This document shows, piece by piece, positions 1 through 13,588 of a stretch of 64,000 nucleotides of DNA. The notes beneath the pieces were generated by a model. That model made no database searches and was not told where the DNA came from. It saw only the letters and a list, made by a program, of their open reading frames with translations. This DNA is from Temnopleurus reevesii (taxonomy: Eukaryota > Echinodermata > Echinoidea > Temnopleuroida > Temnopleuridae), in assembly GCA_036244855.1 (NCBI GenBank), contig BQKZ01000037.1, forward strand, positions 98,432 through 162,431, given 5' to 3'. Positions within the stretch are counted from its first letter, which is position 1. Every line of letters begins with the position of its first letter. A program made the position numbers and the translations under genes.

Positions 1-2600
1 TGACCAGGGCCAGTGTTAAAAGTAGGCTGACCCTCGCCTTATGCACGCAGGATACAGCAGGTCACTGGGTACTGGGACAAATACCAGACAACACAGACCA
101 AACAACAAAACTAAATGGCTTCATCGAGGTCACTACCATCTATGATCTATCCTAACTTTTCAACAAATCAACCACTGTTTTAGCAATAAAAATGCAAAAA
201 AGAGAGGCTGTTTCCTTTCTAACAGCATCACTAAAGTATTTCACCATGACGTCAGCCTTGTACTTTGTTCTTGGGTAAAGTTACTGAAGAGGAAAAAACG
301 TATAATTTCAATAAACCCTTCAGTTTTCCCCCTGAAGAAATGACTTTCAATATGTTTTAGGTCACGCAAACATGAAATGGACTTTATTACAGGCATTTCT
401 AAGAAATCATACATCAGTTCAAAGCGTGTTTCATAGCATACGTCTTCAATTTGTAATCAAACAAATTTTCATCCATTTTCTTATCTTAACTTAGCACAAC
501 AACCATTGTGCCTTACTTTCTTTCAGTTGTAGTAGTTTCTAAATCGTAACCCTCAAATACATTAAAATTGTAGCTAAAATGCCAAGAGCAAATATCTTAT
601 AAACGAATATGATTTCAAGGATTGTTCAACAGACAATATCTGACGCCTTTCCATTCATTGTGCACACTGAAAACATTTAATATCGTAATGCAATTTGTTC
701 CATTGAGGTACATGTATTTCTAAACTGCCAACACCAACCATTGAAAAACTAACAATACCATATTTTGCATTGCACCGTTTCACATTCTTTCTAACAAACA
801 TCAAGTTTTCTCTGTTTGTAACATAGCGCCCTCTTATGTTTGATTACTTATAACTATGTTTCACTGGTCTTTTTCAATATTTCAATTGAGGACAAATGAC
901 AAATAATGCAGTTTTTGTACCCTTGCATCTTACTCGAGAATTCACTTTTTGGTAGAGAATTGATTAAAAAAACACCACTGTAAAAAGGCCCCAAAAAGTA
1001 TTTTAGAATAATAGTACATTTTTATGGATGGGCAGGATAATTTCAGTGATTTTTAACAAATTTTGGTTAGTTTCATATCTGCAAATAAAAAGGAGAATCT
1101 ATCTTTCAATTCTTATCCCTAATCAATATTAAAATGAAGTTAGATGAGAGGGTGTTCCAAAATGCAAAACCTTAGGTTGTACAAAAAAATGGCCCAAGAT
1201 CATGGTAAAATGAATTAAATGGTCTCTATATTTCACAAATGAAAAAAGAGACCCATTCAACTTCCAAAATATGTATTCTGTATAAAAAATAGGGTGCAAT
1301 TTGGTGCAAAAAAGACTTAATTACTTCATTACTAACGCAGGGCCTACAGGCTCCAGGTGATAGGCACAAAGCCTATGGAAACGACAGAATTCAGCAATCC
1401 TAGGGTTAATTTCTCATTTTCATCACCCGGTTCATTAACATCTTTCCTCTCGGAGAAGGTGTCGTCATGCGGCCTGCTTCAGACCCCACCCTTTTGCATT
1501 CCTCCACGTTCAGCTCCCATAATACATTTTCCTTCCTCTCCTAAATGCTACACTTCCCCGCTACAACGTGACTCGTGCTAAATTTAGAACTGTGCGTTTC
1601 GACCCGGGCTCAGCAGAGAAACTCTGCCGAAAAACACCGGTAGAAAGGTTCGCGTTGAAACATCTTACACGATCAACTACAAGGAAGGGTTCCATTAAAT
1701 AAATATAGTTTCCATGATTGAAATTAAAGGTAAATTCTACACATCGGGAGAGCTATGAATAACATTTTCTAAATAAAAAATAACAGGCAAGTAAATTTTG
1801 AAACTGTGTATTTAAGCCTGGATAAATCTAGATAAGAATGAATACAATGTGAGGTCAAAAGGAATTGTTATGTACTTTGCAAAATATTTATGAAGAAATC
1901 ATGCAAGATTCTGTCCTCAAATCAACTTATTCAACAAGTTAATAAGCTGTTATCTCTCATCTACAAATTAATGAAACGAATTAGTTTCTATTTTAGTTCA
2001 TAAAAGCCTGTACAATCCGTCTGCACCTGGGGTTTGCAAAACATTCTCAATATTTAAAAAAAAATTGGCACGATCTTAACTCTTGCCATTTAAGATTTGA
2101 CCTTAAACTCCCACAGACAGCTCTAAATATCTTCTGATAATTGCGCAAGTAAATTGAATTACAGAACAAATCAAAACATTTTCTTATAAATGCAACCTTC
2201 TAAAGTTTGAAGTTCAACGTTGCAAGAGTTGTTTACAACTGGGAGGAACCGTAAATAGAAGAATCATAACTTTGAACGTGTTGTAAACTTGGCACTCCAA
2301 GTAATCCCTACACCAATTATAGAATAATCTAGAGAAAGAGTGCATTTACGTCATCCTTGAGAACATACTTACATTTGAACTTTTATGAAAATGGTTGTTA
2401 GAGCAAAAGAAGACCTCAAAACACTTAGCTTCAAAGGCAATGTTTAATCGTGATGAATAATTCCATAACATATTTAAATATGCAAGATCGTTTTTGAGTA
2501 TCTTAATATTGATGTATATAACTAACAATATCAGAAAATAAGAAGGGTTAAAATAATCATTTATCATCCAAAACTAAAAAAATCAATCTAAAAATATTCA
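1..2600. other. AT-rich non-coding stretch
   Basis: No exon-like block is seen on either strand. Open frames are short, lack splice signals and have random-looking composition. A single CRE-like palindrome (TGACGTCA) lies at 247-254 but has no gene context. It probably represents intron or intergenic DNA of the minus-strand gene whose exons lie at 15.3 and 36.3 kb. Confidence 0.6.
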
Positions 2601-2620
2601 TGTCAATTGCATGTAACATA

Positions 2621-2725
2621 TTGTTATTACTATTATTATTATTATTAGTAGTAGTAGTAGTAGTAGAATTAGAAGTAGTAGTAGTAGTATCAGTAGGAGT
2701 AGTAGTATCATTATCAATATCATTA
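2621..2725. repeat. Trinucleotide microsatellite (ATT/AGT type)
   Basis: A run of TAT/ATT triplets passes into GTA triplets with small interruptions, then ATC triplets. On the minus strand it gives a spurious Thr/Asn-rich open frame, which I do not treat as a gene. Confidence 0.9.
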
Positions 2726-4405
2726 TCCCCCAGAAAAATATGCATACCCATTTTTATGGAATTTACATAAGAAAATGTAAGTTTCTATACAATCATATAA
2801 CTGCTCACATAGAATGTATGTAATGCAATCGATACAGGAACAGATAAAAGATTATAATTCCTAATTTTGCAAATGAGCAATACTATTCTTAAAAACCTCA
2901 TCATTATACATATGTAATGCGCTCTGTAAATTTATATGGTTTCAGATGAATTTGAATTGAAACAGATAACAAATACTTGAGTAGCAAATTATGTAAAGCA
3001 TCTATATTGCTTCTACATTGCAAAATTGCTTGAATAGAACTATATAGTTTTACTTTCTGAGAGAAAAATTGTATCAATACCATAAACATTAATTCTTGCC
3101 TTCTTGGAATACAGAAAATTCCTTTATAAGTAATTAAATTTAATGAAATTGAAATAAAGGATTAATTCCATTTCCTATTTCAAATGAAAACTAATCATGG
3201 GTTCACAAGGTAAAAAACCTACCAGCAATACAGTTTTCAATTCAAATGAATTTTGAAGGTTTGATGTCTACTTCTCCAAACAATTATAAAATAGCTAGAA
3301 ATCCTATTTCCCTATCTACGTTTTCATCCCATCCAGTTGAAAAAAGGCAACTTAACTACATCTTCGAAATGTATACCCACATAATGGCAAATTCAGGTGA
3401 ATCAATCATAAATTTGATATCTATTCCCTGCATAGTATGACACTTTTGTTCAAAGAAATATGAGTTCTAGGAATGACGAAAATTATCTTCAACCTTGCCA
3501 TCTCACATTGGCATATCTATCAAATATCTTGTTCGAATCTCATCCCATTTTCAGGCGAATGTTCTGATAATACCACTAGAGGCCTATATCATAATTTCTG
3601 ATGAAATTTTTTGTTTATGTAAATCAGTAAGGTGGCCCATAGACCTACTTCTGTAGTCTGACCTACTGGCACTCCAATGGGCATGAAGCAAACCTACTCA
3701 TTTGGCTCTAACACATTTTGGCCCTTTCTCTAGCTCATATTTCCGAAAAATTTGCAAGCATTTCTATTGATCTCACGTCTTAGAGACCTTTGGGATATAT
3801 GGTAATAATGGAATCCATGGTAATCTCACCCCTTTGGTCCTCAGACACTTCGTATCTCTGAATATGGTTAACCAGTCATTTATGCCAAACAAGGGTCTGT
3901 GAGAGCAGACTACAAAGGGAGAGCCCCACCCAGTCAATCCCCACTCTCCTGCGACAATGGCCATGGGCTTGATCGAAGGCCACGTCTCACTCTCTCCCCC
4001 TGTCTCTCTCCCTCCGTCACTCTCTCCCAATCTGCACAAAACCTTGCCATCCAACAGAGCCTAATCACGGAAAGGTCGCACGAGGTCAATGTTCATCTCT
4101 GACATTATCCCAGCCAGCTGTGCAAATGCCATGCTTTCCTTCGTGTCTCACCAGTGCAGCACTGCACAGGAAAGGCAGGCGGGCAGACAGTAGGGAAACA
4201 CACAGAATCGGACCGGCTTGTATGACACCATACTCTGTTGAATCACGGAGCCCTATTTTTTTTAACTCTTTGGTTTAACGCAACTCCCCTTTGCATTCAC
4301 ACATGAAACAAGTCACTGCAGGGTTTTAGTTCAAACATGGTGCTACATGTAGCATTCACGCTGACCGTTCCAATTATTCTAGGTCAATTCAAGTCTTCTT
4401 GAACA
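2726..4405. other. Non-coding stretch
   Basis: Nothing gene-like is seen. The part around 3900-4040 is richer in G+C and has a CT-rich run (CTCTCTCCC type), which keeps short open frames on both strands without splice sites or recognisable protein. Confidence 0.5.
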
Positions 4406-4411
4406 TGAAGT

Positions 4412-5186
4412 ACATTTGATTTTGATTTGATTTGATTTATTTGTCAGATATAACATATATGATACCGTGACAAGGATAACCCATGAAAGCCGAAAGGCTT
4501 ATTTCCAATAGGGTCCTTACTATAAGTACAACATACATCATAAAACAAAAAATAAAAACAACAAAATACAACCATAACCAAGAGAATACAACCATAACCA
4601 AGAGAATACAACAATAACTAACAAAAATTAACAAATACAACAATAATCAATTCAAAGTGTTACATAGAAAACAAATTTGGTATAACACCTAACGAAAAGA
4701 CAGTAAACAACTCGCATTAAAAAAGAACATCATAAACAACATCATAAAAACAACATAAACAACATCATAAAAACAACATAAACAACATCTAAAAACGAAA
4801 AAGAAAAGGGTAATGTCAATAAACGTACAGAGTGGATATAAATATGAGAGTTTGTCTAATCAACTAAGTTAAGGAGAGGACTTATTTAGAAGATGATGTT
4901 TCAACACCTTTTTAAACTGCATAAAGTTCTTGATTGCTCTTATATGATCTGGTAGGGAGTTCCATAATATAATTCCATTATAGTAAAAACAATTTCCAGT
5001 TTGACTTTTCCGTTTAGGAACTACAAAATTATACCGTCTATTTCTAGTGTTATGCTCATGAATACTTGAAGTGCGAGCAAAATTAATTGATAAGTAATGG
5101 TTGACATTGGAATAAAAAAAAAAATGAAAAGTATTAATCTCCTCAAGAAGGCATTGATAAATGGTTACTTTGTTTAAAGTCGCCGA
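4412..5186 (-). mobile_element. 3' end of a 5'-truncated non-LTR (LINE) retrotransposon
   Basis: Read on the minus strand, this holds the C-terminal tail of a reverse-transcriptase ORF, then about 430 bp of A-rich 3' UTR with small tandem repeats (a 20 bp unit twice near 4563-4610; a CATAAAAACAACATAAACAA-type unit near 4730-4800). It ends in an AAATC-type short tandem tail (4412-4440), as seen at the 3' ends of several non-LTR families. Homology stops near 5186, where the frame meets a stop, so the copy is 5'-truncated, the usual result of incomplete target-primed reverse transcription. The family cannot be fixed from the tail; a Jockey/CR1-like clade is my guess. Confidence 0.75.
4869..5180 (-). 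pseudogene. Reverse transcriptase C-terminal fragment of the LINE
   Basis: A 103-codon open frame ends in TAA at 4869-4871. It contains the typical end of a LINE ORF2 product: a segment starting LNKVTIYQCLLEE, then an HNTR motif, a basic V-P-K-R-K stretch and a closing block with WNSLPDHIR followed by FKKVLKHHLL. The R-x-Y/F…W-N-S-L-P arrangement is a well-known signature of the region after the RT thumb in Jockey/CR1-type elements. The catalytic RT core (YADD) and the endonuclease are absent, so the fragment is not active. There is no start codon of its own. Confidence 0.75.
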
Positions 5187-5199
5187 CTAGAAAATTAAT

Positions 5200-7795
5200 T
5201 GGAATAAGTTTCAGGTGAAATGAACTTCAACATAAGAATTCAACTTCAAGTAATGAATTAACCTTCATGATCACAATTCAACTTCATAATAGCAATTGAG
5301 CAATTAGAAGGTGCAAAAAAATCCTACGTTTTGGCTAATGCACACATCTGCCTTTCAGCAAACATCTGTCAAGCAATAAAAAGTCAAATTAATGAAATAA
5401 TTATCATTTGACATTATATTCAATATTGAGATGAAGCCTGATAGCTTTTCTGTACAACATCAGTAAATCTCAGGGAAAATCTCATTTCATTTCAAACAAG
5501 AATATATAGCACCATTTGGCATACACATTCCAAATCATTTTCAGTAATTGAACCTCTTAACCGTTGAAGGAATGTATCATTATATGTGTAAAAACATACA
5601 GGCCTTATACTGCAATACCCTCCCCCGACTTGCAATCCATTTCCATTTTAATTCCCTGGGCTCTTCATCAAGATCGTTGAGTTTAACTGATCATTCATTA
5701 CCCATCCCTCTGATATCAATTTCTCAAACATTTATCCTACCTCTAAAAACTGCAACAATCATACAGGCCCACACATAGCCTGCAAGCATCTCAAATATGC
5801 CAAACGGTCTAGTGGCCGGTGAGCTGCGGTCTGGTTGTCTGGGGTTCCGCCGGTCAGATGGTGTGATATTGTACCGGTATAATATGTTTTTCATATTGTA
5901 TACTCTTCCCTTGTTCATTTTCTCTGTTTTCATATCAAAATAATTTTTGTACCGGTACAAATTTTCTGTCCCTTCTCTCTCGCTCCCTCACTTGTTCTCC
6001 AATCTTATTTCTCTCGTACTTCAGGCATGTCTGCTATATTTTATAAGAGGTTATTTCTTGGTATTCAAAGTGGTTAACCTCATAAAGGGAGAAAATACCA
6101 CATATACCAGCTCCTCATAAGTGCACCAGGAATATTATGGGCATATCTGAATATATCTTTGCATTCCCTCTATTCCACATATCTATGCATATACGCTTAG
6201 ACCTACAATAAGTTTATCTGATAAGGAGTACAGCTATAATGGTTGCTATCTACAATATAAATGCTAAACTTTGAGAGATTCTCCATTCACTTCAAAATGT
6301 GCAGGGCTCATTTGCTCATATATAAAGAAGAAAAAAAATCGGTATTTCATAATAGCTTAATGTCCCTCACATTCCCGAGCCATTGTGAATAGATTGAAAA
6401 CAAGTTTGAAAATACATCTCACAATGCCTTGCTTTGATTATGCACCCGGCTTTGTAGGTTGTGAAATCTTTATGAGAGAGTATGATTTGCGAGCCTCATT
6501 AAGCGCATAGAGAAGTCCTCGTGCGGAAACTAAGGCTAGGATTGCCCTCGACAAAGACAACAACAACAGCAACTAAAAGTCGCTGCACTCGTCACCCCGT
6601 TGGACAAAGGATACGCAAAAAAGCGCAATCAATATCTCTCAATACTTTGAGGTTATCATCAAAATAAGGATCTCCCTCTGATTGTGTTCTTTTGTCGTAC
6701 ATACAAATGACAAACAATATTGCGATTGAAGCTCAGCGAATCTGAAATGAACTACCTCTTGTGTAGGATATTATATTTTCCTATACAATAAATGAATGAA
6801 TAGGGCATGAATTTACAGGTAGAGCTGTAGAAGGCTAATTTTGCAAACACCACAAGAACATACCGCTAGACTGATGTTAATAGAGTAAAAGAAGATAAAT
6901 GGTAAATATTGCAGCCAGTGGGCTTATTCCTTATTGGGCATGCATCTAAATTTATCAAAAAGATATGCAGTTATGAAGGATACCTCCTATCAAACAAGAC
7001 TATGATTAAATAAGATCTGTCACAAAAACATGATTTCTAAATAAACTGATACCTACTTTGCAGCAGTTACATTAAAAATATTACTTACATAAAACTCTGT
7101 TATTCTGTAATACGATAGTAGTAGCTTACAACATTTATAAAAACGAAAATAACAGAAACGTCTCGAGCAAAATAACATGTTGTCTTACAATATCTTGTAT
7201 TTCAATTCTATGTGAGGGAGCTGCAAAAGCAAAGTCGCTGGACTATTTGACAAACAGATATGTTCGATTAGACGCATTTGATGAGAGTTTGTTTCTCTCC
7301 GACCCCCACCTCCCCCTCCCCCCAATATTCTAAATAAAAGGTTGTGTAAGCATAGTCATCACCATGACTCGTTGACTGTACGTGACTACGCCAAGGGTTA
7401 AAGGAGTTCACAAGCAGGACCCATGATTTCATGTGTCTCTTTGATGGAGAACAGTCCCCAGGGGATAGAAGTTATTATCTAGAGAATTATGAATTCATAT
7501 TTTATAGATCAATAGAATCTCAAACATAATTCATCATTCTACTTCAACTCTGTGGACAATCTTGTTTTACGAGTCGTGCAGATAATTGAGAGCATTCAAG
7601 ATATTTACGACTGTCTGCTTCCCATTATTTCGAACTGAAATGTCACAGAATGTACCTCACACTCTGACAGCTTTGGAAATTTTACGATATTGAGTTGACA
7701 ATGCCTGGTTACATGTAACAACATCATAGTTACATCGTATCGATTTATCAACATGAAAAAATGACAACCTTGCGAACTATTTCCCATTCCTCATG
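5200..7795. other. Non-coding stretch
   Basis: AT-rich with no supported exon. A small G+C-rich patch at about 5795-5880 holds several CpGs and two ACCGGTA-type motifs nearby (5873, 5951). It may be a repeat fragment or a regulatory patch. The rest shows nothing distinct. Confidence 0.5.
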
Positions 7796-7799
7796 ACTA

Positions 7800-8870
7800 C
7801 CATCGATCTATACAGATACAGCAGTATAATAAGATGACAATGGTGATGATGAATTCATCTTGGAACAAGTACGACATTGATAAGGTGACAACAAAATAAG
7901 GAGGATAATATTTTTCAACCCAAATTATCAAATTATAAAAATATTCTAGCACTATACTATGAATAGATGATAGCGGTGATGAACCAAGAGATTTCACTTT
8001 TTGCTTTAACCTCGCAACATACTTCTGAATACATTCAAACACAATAGGACTGATACAGGAACAGTGGTGAATATAAATGAATGTGGCTGTGTTTAAAATG
8101 ATGGGACTTATGAAGAGAATGTGATGGTACAAAGGGGCATTTTCACCTAAAAACATGAAATCCTAGATATGAAAAGCAAAACTAATGTAATAATTGTGAT
8201 GATGAATTCATGACAACCAAAAAATACCCTTCTTTGTTAGATATTTTAATACAATTTTTGTATTGAAATACAGAAGATAGAATGATATGAAAATTGTAAT
8301 GATGAATTTCTGACAGTCTTTCCGAAATAAATGCTCTTTCTTCAATCTAATTAATGATAGGATTGTATAAAAGAAAGGAGAATCGTAACAAGGAATTTAT
8401 GACAAACAAGATATTTTATCCTTTATTTTGTAACATCTTTGTTATCATGTAATTTGAACCAAAATTTCACAAAGTCAAATAGTTCAACAATGCTGAATTA
8501 ATGTTCATAGGGGTGAAAATGAGAAAGAGAAGATGACAAACACATTGATCAAATTCATGAAAATATGAAAAATCAATCCAAAGTTGTATCATGAAGTATA
8601 AAAATATTTTTGAAAATTGTAATGATGAATTGATGATGACCTAAATTCCTTCCTCTTTCTTTGACTTCAAATTAATTATATTTTACCGATATCATCGAGC
8701 ATAATGTAACAAATGTGATGATGGATTTAGGAAAGCGTAAAAACTATCACCTCTAGCTGTTCTCAAAAGTAATCATATCCTGTACTGTATTCTGATAGAA
8801 TATGGCAAAAAATGGCGATGATGAATCTATGGCAAGGCCTTAAAAAAAAAGTTCTTTCATAGCCATCTTC
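7800..8870. repeat. Decayed tandem array, unit about 100 bp
   Basis: A core resembling AATTGTGATGATGAATTCAT followed by TGACAA recurs at about 7843, 7976, 8121, 8198, 8299, 8388, 8510, 8621, 8717 and 8817. In the better part of the array the spacing is 89-119 bp. Each core is often followed by an AT-rich arm with CTTTCTTT or similar, then TAGAATAT before the next core. Units are diverged, so it looks like an old minisatellite no longer homogenised. The open frames across it are not coding. Confidence 0.65.
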
Positions 8871-8879
8871 TGACTGACC

Positions 8880-10730
8880 TTCTGAAATGGGCCCGACCTC
8901 ATACTTTTAATTTTATTTTGGTTTTACTTTTAATTCACTAAAAAATCATAGATATACACATCAATTATGGTATTTAAGAGTAAATTAATATAGTTTGCCG
9001 TTTCTTGGCCCGCAAGTCATTATTGAGACAAAATAACACATGCGACTATCTAGGTCTTTAAAATCATTTCAAAGGAGTTATATCAGAGAAGCAAAGCAAA
9101 AATGTTCACCAACTCTATCAAAATCATGTCTATTCTTGTGACACCATAACAATTTCTTTTCCATAGCACAACTACCTCCTCCTAGAGAGAAACCTTTTTA
9201 GGAAATCATTTCACATCTTAAAGTTCATTTGCCTCATCTCATGGGAATCACAATCCTTTCTCCACAACACACATTGCAAGCTTTTCTGATATAATTCCCA
9301 CTGATTATAATAATCCCTGGAGGCGTTTACCAATATATGTTCTGGCTGTCACCAAGAAACAAACAAGACCTTGCCCTTCCATCTTTATTCATCCCTACAG
9401 TCGAATAAAACCATAGAGACAGATAAAACCATGTAGTCTGTAAAAAGACATATAGTCAGATAAAACCGTAGAGTCAGATAAAAATCATACCGAATCCTTC
9501 AACTGGAGTTTCTGGAACACACATGATGATCTACTTAAAGATAACCTTTTGTCGTACGTTAGAACACTGAATAGTGATTATTTTATTTATGAATATTTCT
9601 AGGCTGATCAGATGATTAAAATCTATAGAAAATATGTTTGAAGTGGTTCTTTAAAAAATGTATGATGATATAGTATTAGGCAAATTCAAGATCATACATC
9701 AGAAACAACATCAAATATTGTGGTAGACATTGTATTCCCCCTGTGTCAGCTACATAGAAATATGTCATTTATGTGGTGATTAACAAATTAAACTTCATCC
9801 CGCTTTCAAATATTTTTAACAAATATTTTGGTCGGTATAAGACTTATGGTTCCTAAAAAAAAAATTACTTGCAAAAATTTTCCACATAATCTCTATCAGA
9901 AATGACACTTTAGCACTCCTCTTTCGATAAACAAGACAAAAAGTTGATGAGCATGAGGAAAACTAATCATATCTGTTTTTGACTGCTTTTAATCAATTTG
10001 TGATGAAAGATATGACACAATTCAATTTCATATCTGTGAGCCCTCTTGTTTGCAACTCAGTAGCAATATTTCAACCAATATGCTTATATATCCCTTCAGT
10101 CCTAATCCTGCTTATCTTCCCGCTTTCCAAAAATTATCCATATCACTCTTCATTCTATTATGTTTTAATGCTTTTTTCAATGATGTAATCATCAGATCAC
10201 TATTCCAATGTAGGTTTTTTTTTCTCATTTTAATATTTAGTATTTTCATTTTCAATTTTATGCCTATATCATCACATTAAAAGTACAACAAATTCACCAC
10301 CATCATACACACAAGTCATTTGACAGTTTTACATGTTGTTACAGTGTCTTATACTATTCCAATTCAAACTCAAATGACAAAAATTCATGGTTTGCTATCT
10401 GAAATTGATTATTTCATAAATATTCCATCCAAACATTCTCTATTTCATTCATCCTGCATGTTTATCTGCTCTTCAAATTTTACACTGTAAATTTAGTTGA
10501 AGACCATATCGCTATTATTCATTTTCCCTTTCCCACAGACCTACTCGAAATGTTCACAGCCCAATATGAGCTTGCAATTTTATTTATAAACATATAGGCC
10601 TACATGGATTCAGGCCATTAGGTTTGCCATCCATCATCAATTTCATTTTCTCCACTTCTTGGGTACTTGTGACCCACTTGCATATATTATCGCTGGTGAA
10701 GCTCACCACATCAGGCCTCTTCCCCAGTCA
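8880..10730. other. Non-coding stretch
   Basis: AT-rich sequence with no exon-like block. The short tandem repeat at 9400-9492 is listed separately. Confidence 0.5.
9400..9492. repeat. Short minisatellite, about 20 bp unit
   Basis: The motif AGTCAGATAAAACCATAGAG recurs about four times with changes: AGTCGAATAAAACC, GACAGATAAAACC, GTCAGATAAAACC and GTCAGATAAAAATC. Confidence 0.75.
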
Positions 10731-10734
10731 TAGT

Positions 10735-10995
10735 TAATCAACGTTTCATTTTCTTTCCTCACTTTTTTTCCTCTCAATTGCCCTGTCTAATTTTTTTTGT
10801 TCAATCTCTTTTTGTTGCTCTTATCTATCCCTTTATTATTCCTTATGTCTCTCTCCATTTCTTCATTTCCCCCATTTTCTTTCACAACCTGCCCCCCCTT
10901 TCCCCTCCCTCCCTCCCTTAACACTCAAAGTATTTCCCTTCCCCTCTCACCCGACCCCCCCCCCCACTCCCCTTGTCCCTTTCACTCCCTCCCAT
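10735..10995. repeat. Pyrimidine-rich tract
   Basis: A CT-rich run of about 260 bp with many TCCC, CTCC and poly-C pieces (for example the C-run near 10955). It is low complexity, and the Ser/Pro/Leu-rich open frames in it are artefacts of composition. Confidence 0.8.
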
Positions 10996-10999
10996 CTAT

Positions 11000-12340
11000 T
11001 CCTTACACAAAAATATGCATGATATATGATGAAAATTAATTGTCAGTAACATTCTAAATAAACATATGAAATAAAATCTAAAAAAAGGAGCATTTTCATA
11101 TGTTTTAAGGCTTTTAACTCTATTCATAGTCTTATTTTCTTCATAAAAAAAATATGTTCCAAAAATTAAAATTAATAATGAAAAACACTGACCGACGCAG
11201 TTGTAAATAAATACATTCTTGGGAATCCAAACATCTTCTTTGCCTAAACACTCTATTACTCTCATCCATCAGTAGTTCTATGGCTCTTTCAAAAAGCCTG
11301 TCTGTACCTCAACTGATAAAATCAAATCAACATGAATTGGGAGTCAAATATTGAAGATAAAGTTACATTTGCACACAAACATCTTTCTCAATGGTGTGAA
11401 TAAAAAAACATTCATCATTGGATGGATTAGACGATTACTTATCAGGAATATCTGAGGCAAGTCTCTGTCAACGTTTGCCAATTACCCTCACATTTTGACA
11501 ACTTTGCCCTCCCTGCTCCCAAATGGCACGGCCCTACACAATGGGAGCCATTTTGTCAATGTCATGCAAGAAAATGTCAAGAAATATCTCACATTCTTCC
11601 TTCCATCTTGCTTTCCTAAAATGGTCCTTGGAATTTTCTTCAGCATAAGTAATTATTGTTACAATACAAAGTCTTTTGCTATTTGAATGTTTTAACCTTC
11701 ATTTTACATTATATTCCTTAAAAAATAAAAAAATTCATGTGTGTTATCTTTTCTTTTTTGTAAATACTACACTTTACAGGCTTTTCACTGCTGTAGTGAT
11801 ACATTTAGATGTAATTTCAAATAAGGAAATCATGAATGGAATTGAATTGATGGAATCTATATGATTTATAGTTGTTTCAATAATACATGAAGAGGAGGAG
11901 AAAATAACACGACAGTTATTTTACTATGTTTATCTTTCTGAGTAATCAGTGTTTTGGTCTGTAATCCCCATATTTGAGCCTATCAAAAAGGCAAACTACA
12001 TCTAAACTTTGGACCGGTATAAAACATAGCAAATCAGCTTTTTAAAACCCCCTTGAAATACTTGAGACACATACTGCCAAGATGCGGGTACAAAGAGCAC
12101 AGTTAAGTAACTAATAGCAAGATTTCAAGACAAAATTAGAACTGAGCTATCTGCGGGAAACAGAACAGGGTAGGGTTTTTTATTGCACAAAAAGTAGGTC
12201 TACATTTGTCCATTATGCATGTCTTAGCCTTCTCATGGCATAATCATCATCATCATCATTGAGAAAAAAATATACCCTGTCAGAAGTATGCATTCATAAC
12301 TACCACTCGTGTCCAAATATAGCTTCCGTGTATTTTGCCT
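11000..12340. other. Non-coding stretch
   Basis: No supported exon. AT-rich, with only short open frames lacking splice sites. Confidence 0.5.
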
Positions 12341-12904
12341 CTTTCCTGCGTTTCTTTCTCTCTCTTTGCCATGTTAATTTGAGGCCTGGACGGCAGCCAA
12401 CCCTTGCCTGCTTGCGAATTCATCAATCAACCGAGCTCTGGGCTCCCTCATGTAGGCTTCCAGCTCACAGGGCTCTCCACGTAGCTCGCTTTGCATGGTA
12501 TTCTCTTTAAATCCACATTTTTACCCCCCAGAAACAGAGGAGAAATCCGCGGAGGTAAACCAGTTCACTCGTGCCTGCCCGAGGACCACCTAAAACTCTC
12601 CCACACAAGTATCACATGAAATCTCACCTCAGTCTAACCTCTTCCCGACTGGTCCATTTCATATCTATTTTCAATAACCGGCTTTCATGTCAACTTCACA
12701 ATGGGCACCCTCTGATGAATGGGTCGGTGTCAAAGGGCCAAATAAACAAACTTCATCTCACTCTTGTGTTTAAGACATGCAGAATTGTCATCAATTCTCA
12801 CAAAGAAAGGAACATTTCACACTTTTCGATGGGGTGGGGTGTTTTGGGGACCACTTCTAGTAAAACAAAGATTTCATATCAGCATATTCATCATTCTATC
12901 CAGC

Positions 12905-13200
12905 TGTTCATTCATTCATCACGTCTATCCACACATTTTTTAATTTGTTCCTCAATATGCTCCATCATTTATTCATACAGGCCTCTTCCTTCATACTCAT
13001 TCAATCATTCATTCATTCATTCATTCATTTATCTATTCATCCCTCTTACTCTTTCTTTCCTTCTTCCATCAGTCCATCCATCCACTCATTCGTTCATCCA
13101 TTCATCTATCAATCTTTCCAATCATTCATTCATCCATTCATTCATTCATTCAATCATTAATTCATTCATTCGTTCACTCATTCACTCGTTCACTCATCAC
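12905..13200. repeat. ATTC tetranucleotide microsatellite
   Basis: Dense TTCA/ATTC repeats with interruptions (TCCATCCA, TCGTTCAC). The repeat produces a His/Ser/Phe-rich 242-codon frame starting at 12571 that I reject as a gene. Confidence 0.9.
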
Positions 13201-13588
13201 TCAACATGGAGCCTTTCCTTCAGACACAAACCACACTACAACTTCTACACAATGCCAAAGGTTACAGTACACATACAGCGAGATGTGAGGGGTTACTAGT
13301 CTTCAGCACACTGCATGTGAATGCATTTATACCCCCCAGAATCCCCTCTGGCAGTTGTCTTGCTAAATTTATCTGACATTTCGGCTTGCCTCCATCGTAG
13401 TAGCTTGTGGCTGACTGGTTGCTGTTATTTCTATTCTAGAACTGATATCATTTGTGACCCAGAAAAACTGGAAAAATGAACACGCCAAAAAAAAAAGAAA
13501 GAGACCGGTACTCAGGCGATAAAACTTTATGAAAAATCCAATGGCACAACATATAAATTTCTATTGAATAACTGATCGGATTGTTAAG

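Noticed and set aside
12571..13299. 242-codon plus-strand frame
   Set aside because: Most of it is translated ATTC microsatellite (His/Ser/Phe/Ile), with no splice sites or homology.
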